A model generated the notes under the pieces. The model was not told where the DNA came from. It made no database searches and was given only the letters and a program-made list of their open reading frames with translations. Source: Lepus europaeus (taxonomy: Eukaryota; Chordata; Mammalia; Lagomorpha; Leporidae). Taken from it: a stretch of DNA of 64,000 bases. Below are positions 34,870-46,249 of this stretch, piece after piece. The position numbers and the translations under genes are program-made. Each line of letters begins with the position of its first letter. The stretch's first letter is position 1. Location of the stretch: positions 101,805,439 to 101,869,438 of the forward strand of contig NC_084850.1 of assembly GCF_033115175.1 (NCBI RefSeq), written 5' to 3'.

Positions 34870-35275
34870 ATATCCAGTCTTCAGTTGATGGACATCTGTG
34901 TTGATTTCCTATCTTACCTATTGCAAATTGAGCTGCAATAAATATGCGAGTACAGGTAACTCTTTCATATGCTGATTTCATTTCCTTTGCCTAAATTCCC
35001 AGGAGTGGGGTGGCAGGGTCATATGGTAGGTCTACATTCAGAATTCTGAGGTATCTCCATACTGGCTGCCACAGTGGCTATACCTGTTTACATTCCCATC
35101 AACAATGGATTAGGGTACCTCTTCCCCCACATCTTGGCCAACATTTGTTGTTTGTTGTGTTGATTTCTGCATGAAAGACATTCTAACCAGGGTGAGGTGA
35201 AACTTCATTGTGGTTTTGTTTAGAGGGATAGTGACCTGAAATTTTTTCATGTGTCTGTTGACCATTTGAATTTCT
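34870..35275 (-). mobile_element. LINE-1 ORF2 remnant of unit B, second piece
   Basis: Continues the unit's LINE-1 fragment (matches 21890-22290 of A) after the nested insertions. A last piece follows at 36713-36825. Confidence 0.75.
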
Positions 35276-35625
35276 TTCTTTTTTTTTTTTTTTGACAGGC
35301 AGAGTGGACAGTGAGAGAGAGAGACAGAGAGAAAGGTCTTCCTTTTGCCATTGGTTCACCCTCCAATGGCCGCCACAGCCCGTGCGCTGCAGCTGGTGCA
35401 CCGCACTGATCTGATGGCAGGAGCCAGGTGCTTCTCCTGGTCTCCCATGGGGTGCAGGGCCCAAGCACTTGGGCCATCCTCCACTGCACTCCCTGGCCAC
35501 AGCAGAGAGCTGGCCTGGAAGAGGAGCAACCGGGACAGAATCTGGCGCCCCAACTGGGACTAGAACCCGGTGTGCCGGCGCCGCAAAACAGAGGATTAGC
35601 CTGTTGAGCCGCGGCGCCGGCCTGA
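35276..35625 (-). mobile_element. Young CSINE in unit B
   Basis: Full-length reverse CSINE ending GGCGCCGGCC, flanked by GAATTTCTTT. It interrupts the LINE-1 remnant and is absent from A and C. Confidence 0.85.
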
Positions 35626-35651
35626 ATTTCTTTTGAAAAATGCCTGTTCAC

Positions 35652-36712
35652 ATGGAAAGCCAAGACACTGTGGCAAAAAGTGTCCTACATGAAGGACCTC
35701 GGTGGTTGGGTCCCCAGTGGAAAGAAGAGGTCTTCAAAGAAGGAGGTACTTTTCTCTGAAGGGAGGAGAAAACTTCCAATTTACTTATGGTCTTATCTAA
35801 ATACTGATACAGTTTGTGGGTTAAAAAGGCTCCCACAGCCTAGGCAGCTCCTGTCAAGAGCCTTGGGTGATCACTGACGACATATATAAAGTTCTTACTG
35901 CTAAATGTACAACAGGAGTTTCTGTGCACTCTAGCTCCCATGTAGGACCTCTGTCCTCATAGAGCTGTATTATAATTATGCCTAAATGCTTGCAAAAGAT
36001 GTGTCATTCTTGGGTGCTTCTTTAAAGTTAATTAAGTTTCTAAAAAAAAAGTGAAATTAACTTCAAAATGCAACAACTTGAACATTACTTGTCTCCACCG
36101 ATGAGGAATGGTTTCTTTGGTTGTCCTTTCCTTGTGCAAATTTTTTTTTGACAGGCAGAGTTAGACAGTGAGAGAGAGAGACAGAGAAAAAGGTCTTCCT
36201 TTTTGCCGTTGGTTCACCCCCCCAAATGGCCGCTGTGGCCAGCGCGCTGCGCCAATCTGAAGCCAGGAGCCAGGTGCTTCCTCCTGGTCTCCCATGCGGG
36301 TGCAGGGCCCAAGCACTTGGGCCATCCTCCACTGCCTTCCCGGACCACAGCAGAGAGCTGGACTGGAAGAGGAGCAACCAGGACAGAACCGGCACCCCAA
36401 CCGGGACTAGAACCGAGAGTGCCAGCGCCGCAGGCAGAGTATTAGCCTAGTGAGCCATGACACCGGCCTCCTTGTGCAAATTTTGGAACTCTTTACTTAA
36501 AAGAGAGTTGGTCTTCTGTGTATAAAGTTAATAAAAAATGTATCTTAGTGGAGAATGGGACAGAGAATGGGAGAGAGAGGAGGAGAAGGGGCAGGAGTGT
36601 GGGTGGGAGGGCGGGTATGGTGGTAAACATCACTGTATTCCTAAAGTTGTACTTATGAAATGCATGAAGTTTGCATTCCTTAAATAAAAGGTTTCTTTTG
36701 GAGAAAAAAAGC
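35652..36712 (+). mobile_element. LINE-1 3' end fragment, 5'-truncated
   Basis: Plus-oriented rabbit LINE-1 3' UTR (GGGTGATCACTGACG; GTTGTACTTATGAAATGCATG; terminal CTTAAATAAAAGG). It is inserted into the opposite-strand LINE-1 ORF2 remnant, with a GCCTGTTCA duplication on both sides, and is itself interrupted by a CSINE. Confidence 0.75.
36137..36470 (-). mobile_element. CSINE inside the LINE-1 3' end fragment
   Basis: Reverse CSINE with a clean duplication CCTTGTGCAAATTTT at both ends (about 36129 and 36470). Confidence 0.9.
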
Positions 36713-36825
36713 CTGTTCAAGTAATTTGCCCTTTTCTTAACCAGATTGTTTGTTTTCTTGTTGTTGAGTTTTTCGAGATCTTTATGGATTCTGGCAAACT
36801 TGTTTCTTTAAAACATACCAAAACC

Positions 36826-36970
36826 CGCATGGGAGACCAGGAGGAAGCACCTGGCTTCTGGCTTCAGATCAGCACAGCGCACCGGCTGTGGCGGCCATTT
36901 GGGGGGTGAGCCAACGGAAAAGGAAGACCTTTCTCTCTGTCTCTGTCTAACTCTGCCTGTCAAAAAAATT
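36826..36970 (+). mobile_element. 5'-truncated CSINE
   Basis: The last part of a plus SINE, from CGCATGGGAGACCAGGAGG to the CTGCCTGTCAAAAAAA tail. Confidence 0.8.
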
Positions 36971-37319
36971 TTTAAAAATGAAAAAAATCAATAAAACATG
37001 CCAAAAGATTGAAATTAGAACATAAAAGTACATATTTTCTAAATAAATCACAGGAAGAAGTTTCAGAGTGGAGATTTGGGAAAGACCTCCTAAACATGGC
37101 ACTAAAAGCAACATCCCAACAATTTTTAAAGCAATCAGTTGCAATGGGAAATTATCTATATCTGCTCTGCAAAAACCCATTACGCAGGCAAGTAAGCAAA
37201 GTCAAGGTACAGACTGTCAGAAACAAATGCAAACCACCATCTAACAAAGGACTTAGCAGTACAGTGCATAAGGCTACTTCTGAAAGTCCACGAGATACAG
37301 GCACTGAAAAGATGAGTTC

Positions 37320-37620
37320 AGGGGCAGGCACTTGGAACATGAGTTAGGCTGCTCTAGGGATGTCTGAATCCCATATGGACATCTCTGATTGAAGTCCAGG
37401 CCCCGCTGCAAATCCAGCTCCATACTAACGCACAGCTGTGAAGCACAGGTGACAATCCAATCCGTGTGCCCCTACCACAAATGTGGGAGGCCAAAAAGGA
37501 CTTCTGAGCTGCTGTCTTCAGTCTGAGCCAGCCCTATCCATTGTGGGCATTGAGGGAGTAACCTGTAGTTGGAAGACATGTCTGTCCCTGTCTCCTGCCT
37601 CTCAAATACAATGAAAGAAA
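37320..37620 (+). mobile_element. Old CSINE between units B and C
   Basis: Diverged SINE starting GGGGCAGGCACTTGGAACA; the counterparts are 22725 and 43558. Confidence 0.65.
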
Positions 37621-37739
37621 TCAGTATTTAGAAAAATATGTTTATTTTAGTGCCAGGAATGTTTAGATTCCTGCACATGTACTCCAAATACCATTTTCAA
37701 GCACTTTATAAATCACTGCCATTGTTTTCTTCAAATCTG

Positions 37740-38085
37740 CAAGGTAGAGCACCAGAGAGAGCAGGAGCGAGAGACAGAGACACTTCTCCAGTTACTCACC
37801 ACAATGGAACCTGGCAGAGGCCAAAGCCATGAGGCAGGAACTCCACTCCAGTTGCCCACCACAATGGAACCCCGCAGAGGCCAAAGCCATGAGGCAGGAA
37901 CTCCACTCTAGTCACCCAAGTAGATGGTAGGGGCCCTGGTAATTGGGCCAACTTCTGCTATGCTAGCTGCATTAGCTGGGGGCTATTGGGAAGTGGAGAA
38001 GCAGGGCCTCAAACCACAAATCCCATATGGGATGCTGGTATCCCAGGCAGCAGCTTCACCTGCTGTGCCAACAGGCTGGCCCTCA
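37740..38085 (-). mobile_element. Old reverse SINE with a 60-base tandem duplication
   Basis: Within it CCACAATGGAACC...GCAGAGGCC-type sequence occurs twice, 60 bases apart (37799 and 37859). The homologous place at about 44015 has a single unit. Confidence 0.6.
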
Positions 38086-38144
38086 ACCACGAATTCTTTA
38101 ATCAGCAAAGATGACTTTGGGGAATAAAGGAGAAATCCAGATGT

Positions 38145-38415
38145 TCACCCAGCATCCCATGTTAGAGTGCAGTGAGGCCCAGCTCCCCTGCTTGTCATCC
38201 AGCTCCCAGTTGATGGGTCTGGAAACAAGCCCAGGATGGCCCAAGGGCTTGCGCACCTGCCACCAGCAGGCAGACCTGGGTTGAGTTCCTGGCTCCAACT
38301 TCAGCCTTGCACAGCCACAGCTGTTCTGTACACATGGGCTCTGAGCCATACCACGGAAATCTCTCTCTATATATATATCTGTCCCTCTCTGTATCACTCT
38401 GCCTGCAAAATGAGA
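38145..38415 (+). mobile_element. Old CSINE-like repeat upstream of copy C
   Basis: The counterpart of 23610-23890, about 95% alike by eye, with a shorter TA run near 38370. Confidence 0.65.
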
Positions 38416-38529
38416 AAATACTTTTTACAAGTCAACAAATGGAACTATATCAAATAGACATCAGTTATCCTCGGATGTTGTTAAGTGCATGGAGGCTGAG
38501 GCATACATTAGCCCATTGGTGTTTTAGAG

Positions 38530-39159
38530 GTGAAACATGGGGGATTTCATAGCATAGCTTACACTTGGGTGGCAAGAGAGACTGCACAGCTATTTAAAGG
38601 AGCAGAAAGAGCAACGTGCAGGAACAGAAAATGGATGCGCACAAAGGCATACAATGTTCAAGAGCTTAGTACAGAGTTAGCGAACGGAGAAAGTTCTAGA
38701 ACGGTGAGCAGTCTCCCAAAGGGATGGAAAAGACGCTGCGAAGCACCAGCAGCCGAGACAGAGGAGCCGGGAGCTCCGCTCCGAGTGCATGGATGGGCGA
38801 GGCCGTGCACCGCGAACGGGTGGCGAAGGAACGTGCGGGCGTGGGAGGGCCCCTCTCGGCCACCGTCACGCGGGGAGCAACGGGTACTCCTCTCTGGGGG
38901 GGGGGGGGCTGGCGGAGCCACGGCGGCCATCTTGAGCCCAGGGGCCCGGGCGCTGCGGAGGCCAGGGCTCACGAGAGAAGGCCACCGCGGGCAGAGCTCG
39001 CCGGCCAGGGCCGTTGGCACCCGCACCCGCAGGGTCCCCACAGCCAGAGCCAAAGGCAGAGTGAGGAGCGCGGCGGTCCCCGCCCCCCAGGCCTCACGCC
39101 CGCCCGCCGCCCGGTGGCCAGCACGCGCCCCAGCCCGGGCAGCCGACCAGGCCGCGGCC
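38530..39159 (+). promoter_or_regulatory. 5' flank and GC-rich 5' region of copy C
   Basis: Nearly identical to 24006-24657 upstream of B. YY1-type GCCATCTTG lies at 38926-38934 after a G run of 13. It lacks the GCGCGGCGGCGCC just before the ATG that A, B and D have. Confidence 0.65.
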
Positions 39160-40350
39160 ATGCGCCTCACCCTCCAGGCCGGGCCGCAGCTCACCTTCCA
39201 CATCGACATTGACCCCGGCCAGACGGTGAGGGCCCTCAAGGAGAAAATTGAAGCCGAGCAGGGCAGAGAGGCCTTTCCGGTAGCGGGGCAGCAGCTCCTG
39301 TATGCGGGCCGCGTCCTGCAGGATGACGCTGTGCTCAGAGACTGTCAGATCCCCGAGCACCACGCTGTGACGGTCCTGGTGGCCAGACCCAAGGCGGCGA
39401 CCACAGCCACAGCCACAGCTCGGCAGTCCCAGCCTGCCACCACGGCCGGGCCCCCTGCCCGCGCAGCATCGGCTGGTGCTGGGGCCCCAGCGCGCGAACC
39501 TGCCTTGCCCACCGCGCCCGCCACGTCCGCGCCTGCCACTTCCACGGGTGCACCTGCTGGCGCACCTGCCTCACATCCAGCTGCAGGGCAGTCGGCAGGC
39601 CCGCCAGGGGCTCCAAGCCCTACACCAGATGACGCCATCGCGGGACCCTCCTCTGGGGCCCAGCTGTCTGAGCAGGCAGCAAGGGCGCTGCTGACATGTC
39701 CGTCTTCCGAGCAAATGGTCGCCGAGATCGTGTCCATGGGCTACGAACGGGAGCACGTCCTTGCAGCCCTGAGAGCCAGTTCCAACAACCCTCACAGAGC
39801 CGTGGAGTATCTTTTAATGGGACTCCCCGGAGACAGGGCAAGTGCGGCCGAGGTCGAGCCCCCTCAAGCCGGTAGCAGCGGAGCTGGTCAGTCTTCAGGG
39901 GTGGCAGCAGGTGCAGCGGCTGCGACATCGGGTTCTGGAGGACACCCCCTGGATGTCTTACGGAATTTACCAGATTTTCAAGAGTTGAGACAAATCATTC
40001 AGGACTTTCCATCTTTGCTTCCAGGAGTGCTACAACGCATATGTCCACAGAATCCTCAATTAGAAGATGAACTTAGACAGTACCAGGAGTATTTGGTTCA
40101 TATGCTAACTACCCCAGAGGAGGAAGCTGGCAGTGAAGGAGGAGGAGGAGTTGAGAGCACAGAAACTTCAGAAGCAGAAAGAGAAGATGGCAGCTACATT
40201 GAAGTAACACCTCAGGAACAGGGAGCTATAGAGAGGTTAAAGGCATTGGGCTTTCCTGAAGGACTTGTGATACAAGCATATTTTGCTTGTGAGAAGAATG
40301 AGATCTTAGCTGCCAGTTTGCTATCTGACCTGGCTATGGAGGAGGACTGA
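39160..40350 (+). CDS. RAD23B-like retrogene copy C (396 aa)
   Basis: The most RAD23B-like of the four copies. The ubiquitin-like domain is residues 1-78, the linker 79-180, UBA1 about 184-224 ([10 protein letters not shown]), the XPC-binding domain about 261-318 ([31 protein letters not shown]) and UBA2 about 351-391 ([19 protein letters not shown]). Human RAD23B is about 409 aa with the same order. RAD23 proteins deliver polyubiquitinated proteins to the proteasome and hold XPC. Only 5 Lys remain, far fewer than in RAD23B, and several of the lost positions are Arg or Gln. The ATG matches the family start. An upstream open frame reaches 38530, but the homologous sequence in copy A is open in another frame. 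It is intronless, so a retrogene; the whole frame argues for function. Confidence 0.9.
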   Translation: MRLTLQAGPQLTFHIDIDPGQTVRALKEKIEAEQGREAFPVAGQQLLYAGRVLQDDAVLRDCQIPEHHAVTVLVARPKAATTATATARQSQPATTAGPPARAASAGAGAPAREPALPTAPATSAPATSTGAPAGAPASHPAAGQSAGPPGAPSPTPDDAIAGPSSGAQLSEQAARALLTCPSSEQMVAEIVSMGYEREHVLAALRASSNNPHRAVEYLLMGLPGDRASAAEVEPPQAGSSGAGQSSGVAAGAAAATSGSGGHPLDVLRNLPDFQELRQIIQDFPSLLPGVLQRICPQNPQLEDELRQYQEYLVHMLTTPEEEAGSEGGGGVESTETSEAEREDGSYIEVTPQEQGAIERLKALGFPEGLVIQAYFACEKNEILAASLLSDLAMEED

Positions 40351-41264
40351 AAGTGACTCTCTTGTGGCTCACATCTCATGCCATTTGTTATGCTGACTTT
40401 GTATCCTACAGCGTTTTGGATGACTTGGGTTTATGTTCACCATACTTGGCATCAGAACTAGATGCTGGGGCAGGGGCGGGAGTCATATGATGCAGGGTGG
40501 GGAGAGGTACCCTGCCTGTCTGCTTCAACCAGCAGATGCCTCAAATCCACACAGTGTGCAAAGTAAGTTGCTACCCACCAGCAGCCTCTGCAGGTCCTCA
40601 TTTCTCCTGTGAAGCACCACGTAACTTCTAATTTTCTCTCTTTGCAGTGGACTCCATCCACAATTGTAGTTTTTGTTATTTCTTTGATACGACTTCTACT
40701 TTTCCTAGGTTTCCTTTCTGTGGTCTACTGTCCTATTATTTCTTCTTTCTGTCTTGGATACAACACTAAGTCATTTTGCTGGGAATCTGTTTTCAGTGGG
40801 TTCATCCAGAGTACACCCAGAGTAATGTAATGCACTTCTTTCTAGTTCTTTTGTTCACATTGGTTTTGGAAACAGTGTCTCCTCCATAGAAATGTTTGTA
40901 AAAATTTATTTATATATTTGAATATCAGAGTTACAGAGAAGCAGAGGCTGAGTTAGAGAGAGAGAAATAGAGAGATTTCTTCCATCTGTTCAGCCATATG
41001 GGGAGTAAAATTTTGGCTTGACGACCTCTCTCTCTACCTCTGCCTCTTTGTAACTCTAGCTTTTAAATAAATTAATGAATCTTAAAAAATACCTCTGTTA
41101 TTGTAATGTATGTGAGCCCTGTCTAACGTGATTCGAGTAACTATAGCTGGAAAGGCAGTGTGATGTTGCTGTTCTCGTTAATTTTCTTTGGTTTTTATTA
41201 GAAGAAAAATAACACATGTCAATATCTGTGCACATTATAGTTTTATTGCAATAAAGCTTTGAAA
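40351..41264 (+). other. 3' UTR-like region of copy C
   Basis: Matches the copy A downstream sequence throughout, including the SINE tail pair at 40898-41070. AATAAA is at 41250-41255. Confidence 0.65.
40898..41070. mobile_element. SINE tail pair in copy C 3' UTR
   Basis: The counterpart of 20655-20935: a reversed tail meeting a forward tail ending TTTTAAATAAATTAATG. Confidence 0.55.
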
Positions 41265-41910
41265 ATATTCATTTACTTGAGAGTTAGAGTTACAGATAAA
41301 GACTGGGAGAGGGGGAGTGCTGTGGTGCGGTGGGTTAATGCCCTGGCCTGAAATTCCAGCATCCCATATGGGTGCCAATTCAAGTCCCGGCTGCTCCATT
41401 CCAATCCAGCTCTCAGCTATGGCCTGGGAAAGCAATAGAAGAAGGCCCATGTCATTCGGCTCCTTAACCCGTGTTGGAGACCCAGAAGAAGTTCCTGACT
41501 CCTGGCTTCGGATCAGTGCAGCTCCAGCCGTTGCAGCCAATTGGGGAGTGAACCAAAGCATGGAAGACCCCCCCCCCGCCTCCTTTTTCTCTGTAACTCT
41601 TTCAAATAAACATCTTCTTTTAAAAAACAGAGTGGGAGAGACAGGAGTAGGTCTTCCACCCAGTGGTTCACTCTCCAAGGGCCACAATTGCAGGAGCTGA
41701 CCCTGTGTGAAACCAAGAACCAGAAGCTTCCTCTGGGTCTCCCACACGGGTGCAGGGGCCCAAACATTGGGCCATCTTCACTGCTTTCCCAGGCCATAAG
41801 CAGAGAGCCTGTTGGGAGGAGGAGCAGCTGGGACATGAAACAGGGCCCTCATGGCATTCTGGCACAGCAGGTGGAGGCACAGCCTACAATGCCTCAGGAC
41901 GGGCCCCACA
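41265..41910 (-). mobile_element. CSINE downstream of copy C, split by another CSINE
   Basis: The older reverse SINE shared with A is interrupted at 41311-41627 by a plus SINE. Confidence 0.75.
41311..41627 (+). mobile_element. CSINE nested in a CSINE, unit C only
   Basis: A plus element from GGGGGAGTGCTGTGGTGCG to CAAATAAACATCTTC, missing at the equivalent place in unit A (about 21155). Confidence 0.85.
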
Positions 41911-42169
41911 ATAAAGGTTTAAAGCCACACTTGCATGTTTGTTATGGACGTGTCCCATTGAGAATTTATGACCCTTGAGGCCCATGCACAAGAGCAACAT
42001 TCCCTTCCCCTCTCTATTGCCTTTCTTTGGCAGAAACTGGTCGTAAGTGAAAGACCTGCCCAGCTAAAAAACCCACTGAATGGTGAGCCAGTTCAGAATT
42101 CAAACGAGCATTTCAAAATCTCCTTTCTGGTATTTGTAAATGCAGCGCTTTATTAGAGAAGAATCTATT

Positions 42170-43235
42170 ACTATTGAGACCACCTATAAATATTACTGTC
42201 AACAAGAGTAAGCTGTTGCATGGCACTTGCTGTTGGGACTAGCTTATTTCACTAGGTAGAACAGATTCAAGTTGCATCCATTTGGTGTCAAATGACAGGA
42301 TTTCATTTTATACTGCTGTGTACTATTCAGTAGTGTACATATACCATAATGTCTTTATCCAGACTTCAGTTAACGGACATCTGGGTTGATTCCCTCTCTT
42401 AGCTATTGTGAATTGAGCTGCAGTAAACATGTGGGTAGAGCTAACACTTTGATATGCTGATTCCATTTCCCTTGGGTAAATTCCCAGGAATGGGATGTTT
42501 GGGTCATCTGGTAGCTCTACATTTAGAATTCTTTTTTTTTTTAAATTTTTGACAGGCAGAGTGGACAGCAGAGGGAGACAGAGAGACAGGTCTTCCTTTT
42601 TGCCGTTGGTTCACCCTCCAATGGCCACCGCGGTAGGCGCACTGCAGCCGGCGCACCGCGCTGTTCCGATGGCAGGAGCCAGGTGCTTCTCCTGGTCTCA
42701 CATGGGGTGCAGGGCCCAAGGGCTTGGGCCATTCTCCACTGTACTCCCTGGCCACAGCAGAGAGCTGGCCTGGAAGAGGGGCAACCGGGACAGAATCCGG
42801 TGCCCCGAACGGGACTAGAATCCGGTGTGCCGGTGCCGCAAGGCGGAGGATTAGCCTACTGAGCCACGGCGCCGGCCCTACATTTAGAATTCTGAAGTAT
42901 CTCCATGCTGTCTTCCACACCAGCTGTACCAATTTACACTCCCACCAACCATGGGTTAGGAAACTTTTCCCACATCCTGGCCAACGTTTGTGGTTTGTTG
43001 ACTTCTGTATGAAAGACATTCTAACGCGGGTGAGGTGAAACTTCACTGTGGATTTGATTTGCATTTCCCTGACAGCTTGTGATACTGAACATTTTTCCAT
43101 GTGTTCATTGGCCATTTGAATTTTCTCTTTGGACAAATGCCTATTCAAGTAATCTGTGCATTTCTTAACTGGATTGTTTGTTTTCTTGTTGTTGAATTTC
43201 TTGAAATTTGTGGATTCTGGTAAAGTTGCTTCATT
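42170..43235 (-). mobile_element. LINE-1 ORF2 remnant of unit C
   Basis: The counterpart of 21700-22420, with the same ORF2 C-terminal signature (WWECKLVQLVWKTAWRYF), interrupted by a young CSINE. Confidence 0.85.
42535..42880 (-). mobile_element. Young CSINE, unit C only
   Basis: Clean insertion with duplication TACATTTAGAATTCT at both ends. Unit A at about 22047 has the uninterrupted site, so it landed after the units separated. Confidence 0.92.
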
Positions 43236-43557
43236 GAAACATGCCAAAGATTGAAATTAGAAGACAGAACTAAGGATTTTCTAAATAAATCACAGGAAGG
43301 AGTTTCAGAGTGAAGACTAGAGAAAGGCTTCTTAGATGTTAAACTTCAAGCAACATCCAACAATTTTCAAAGGAATCATTTGAACTAGGAAATGTGCTGT
43401 GCCTGTTCTGCAAACACCCATCATGGGTCAAATAAGCAAGGACAGGCAATAGGCCAATTTATGCGCAAACCACTTATGTAACCAAAAGACTCACTCGTAG
43501 AATGTATGAGAATATTCTGGAAAACACACGTCACAAGGCAACAAAAAGATGAATCGA

Positions 43558-43850
43558 GGGGCAGGCACTTGGACCATTAGTTTAGGCTGCTCTAGTGATG
43601 TCAGTCCCACATGGACTTAAGTGATTCAAGTCCAGGCTTCACTGCAAATCTAGATCCATAGTAATGCCCACCTGGGATGCACAGGTGATGGTTCAATACG
43701 TCTGTCCCTACCACTAATGTGGGAGGTGGGAATGGAGCTATGAGCTGCTCTTTAGCCAGGCCACCCATGGTCTGTGGGCTCTGAAGGAGTGAACTGGTGG
43801 ATAGAAGATGTGTCTGTCCCTGTGTTCTGCCCCTCAAGTCTAATGGAAGA
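43558..43850 (+). mobile_element. Old CSINE downstream of copy C
   Basis: The counterpart of 22725-22995 and 37320-37620. Confidence 0.65.
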
Positions 43851-43969
43851 AAGCATTATTGAGAAAAAATGTTTGTTCTAGTGCCAAAAATGTCTCGCTT
43901 CCTGCACGTGTACTCAAAATACCATTTCCAAGCACTTTATAAATCATTGTCATTTTTTTCATATCTTCA

Positions 43970-44260
43970 ATGTGGGAGCAGGAGTGGGAAACAGAGACAC
44001 TCCTCCAGTTGCCCACCACAATGGGACCTGGCAGAGGCCAAAGCCATGAGGCAGGAACTCCACTCTAGTCACCCAGGTAGATGGGAGGGCCCCAGGTTCT
44101 TAGGCGCCACATTCTGCCTCTGTGCCAGCTGCCATAGGCTGGGGGCTATATTAGAAGCAGAGGAGCTGGGTCTCAAACCAAAACTCCCATACGGGATGCT
44201 GGCATCCCAGGCAGTAGTTTCTCCTGCTGTGCCAAGAGGCTGCCCCCAACCAGGAATTCT
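43970..44260 (-). mobile_element. Old reverse SINE downstream of copy C
   Basis: The counterpart of 37740-38085, with a single copy of the segment that is duplicated there. Confidence 0.55.
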
Positions 44261-44264
44261 CTAA

Positions 44265-44670
44265 TCAGCAAAGCTGACTTTGGGGAATGAAAAGGCCATC
44301 CAGAAATTCTCCCTGAGAGAAATCTCGGACACTCTGTGGCCAGCAGAACTTCCTTGACACAGTGGGTCAAACACATCCTTACGACAGAAATGCAGAACTA
44401 AAAGAGGGGGTCTCCCAACATGGAATGAAAGGCAGTACAACAGCAGGTGTCCAGAGAGAGGTACGCATAGGACAGAGACTGAACTAAGGAGAAAGTGCTG
44501 ATATTTCACAGAAAGGTAGAAGGAAGGATCTGGAATATTTTCACCATCAAGAAATGTTGTTGGGGAGTCAGATGTGTTGACCTTGGTTTGCACATTACCC
44601 ACGGTTTCCATGTATTCCAACAACGCACACTGGACTCAGTGTTTGGCATAGCAGTGTAGACACAGATTGG
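44265..44670. other. Unassigned spacer between C and D
   Basis: No gene or recognised repeat. Short frames here show no coding character. It is missing from unit A, within the deleted 0.95 kb. Confidence 0.5.
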
Positions 44671-44744
44671 GACACCTGCACCCCACACCGGTATGCCTGC
44701 CTATATTCAAGTGCTTGCTTGGCTGCCAGTTTGAGTTTGCTGTG

Positions 44745-44950
44745 GATGCAGGCGCTGGCGTCCAGCAGGGGATGCATCACATACTTGGATCCCTGCCACC
44801 AACATGGGATCCATGGACTGAGTTCCTGGCTCCTGGCTTCTGCCTGACAGCCCCAGCTGTTAACCAGGGTTTGGGGAAGCATATGAAGGAGGAGAAACCT
44901 CTGTCTGTCTTTTCTTGCTGTCTCTCCACATTTCAAAATAAAAAATTGCA
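44745..44950 (+). mobile_element. Old CSINE tail upstream of copy D
   Basis: A body from GGATGCAGGCGCTGGC to the A-rich end near 44945, matching 22998-23155. Confidence 0.6.
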
Positions 44951-45069
44951 AAGGTGGTGAGTTTCTATTAAAAAATTACATGGTATCACATGCATATGTA
45001 AAGTTTCTATACGTCAATGCAAAAAGAATTTCAAGGTACAGTTGTTGTGGGTTTGGAGACAACATGGGA

Positions 45070-45320
45070 AGCCAGCATCCCTTGTGAGAGTGTTAGTTCA
45101 ATGCCCAGCACCTAGCTTGTCATCGAGCTTCTGGATCATGGGCCTGGGAAAAAAGCCAAGGATGGCCCAATGGCTTGGGTACATGACACAGCAGGCAGAC
45201 TGGACTGAGTTCCTGCTCCAACCTATTCTGTGGGCATTGAGCCACAGCATGGAAGATATATACATATATGTGTGTGTGTGTGTGTGTTCCTCTCTGTATC
45301 ACTCTGCCTGCCAAATGATC
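45070..45320 (+). mobile_element. Old CSINE-like repeat upstream of copy D
   Basis: The most diverged of the three counterparts (23610, 38145, 45070). It holds a TG run at 45269-45286 where B and C have a TA run. Confidence 0.6.
45269..45286 (+). repeat. (TG)n microsatellite
   Basis: An 18-base TG run in the SINE-like repeat upstream of copy D. Confidence 0.9.
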
Positions 45321-45533
45321 AAATATTTTTTACAGATCAACAAATGGGTCTGTATCAAATAGATTTCACTTTTTCTCAGAACATTGTACGTATCTGAAAG
45401 GTGGCTGAAGCAAAAATTAACCAATCGTTGTGGTTTCCACAGTGTGAGCAGAAACACTGAGGATTTATTTCATACCATATCTTACACTTGGGAGAGAGGG
45501 GAGATTGCACAGAGAGTTAAACAGGGAGTCTGG

Positions 45534-46200
45534 TGGCCCCTTCAGACACAGGTAGAATGTCCTGCACAAGCAGGCTGCCAGTTGTGGCTGGAAAGACTCT
45601 CTCCAGGAAACTGGCATTTCCTCTACTAACAGCTTCCTGTGCTGCATGTGTGACCTTGCAGATTTAAATCACACCTTCAGGGTGGGTGCAATCTTTAGTC
45701 AGAGCTGGCAGGGGAAGGGGATGAGAACCTGGGGAGAGTTGGATCAGCTCCAAGAGACCCTGGCTATTTTGTGTGACCTTGCAGTTTAAACCATGCCTTC
45801 CATAGAGTTGCGCTCTTCCACCCAGAGCTAGCAGTGGAGGGGGCTGACCCCTATGGAGACAGACGGTCTCCAGGAGAACCCTGCCAGCTCCTTGAGCCCC
45901 AAGCTAAACAGCACAGTATGTGAAACCCCCTGTCCAATGGGCACCCCCAATACCTTAACTCAATTAGCATATAGTGCTGCCTTAAAATCCGAGGACACTT
46001 CCTCAAAGCCAGTGTGCTGCTGGGGCGTGCCACCTGGTCTTCTGAAGCACCAGACACGTTCTCGATCGCTTGTCAATGCCACAAAGTTTCTGCCTCTTTG
46101 CAAATAGTTTCCTGGCTTTTCATTTCTGTACTAAGCTGGGGAGAGGAAGCTATGAGACTCGCTCCGGCAACCATCCTCCCTTCATGACGGGTAACAAAGA
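45534..46200 (+). repeat. Approximately 670-base upstream block of RAD23B-like copy D
   Basis: The near-identical partner of 17916-18590. Here the left flank is ordinary RAD23B-unit sequence (CACAGAGAGTTAAACAG), so the block behaves as an insertion relative to B and C or a deletion from them. It contains the same internal pair of about 120 bases. Confidence 0.7.
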
Positions 46201-46249
46201 GCACACGTGTAGGAAACAGAAAATGAATAACACAGAGATATACACCTGT

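Noticed and set aside
36970-37310. Possible small gene between units B and C (112-residue frame)
   Set aside because: The homologous sequence around 22430-22720 and 43250-43550 does not keep the frame.
38530-39159. Long N-terminal extensions of the RAD23B-like frames (up to 210 extra codons)
   Set aside because: The upstream frames are open because the region is GC-rich. Homologous bases are open in different frames in different copies owing to G-run length changes, so the protein is not conserved. The ATG matching RAD23B was kept.
45269-45286. TG run as a CRISPR-like or regulatory array
   Set aside because: It is an ordinary dinucleotide microsatellite in a SINE-derived tail.
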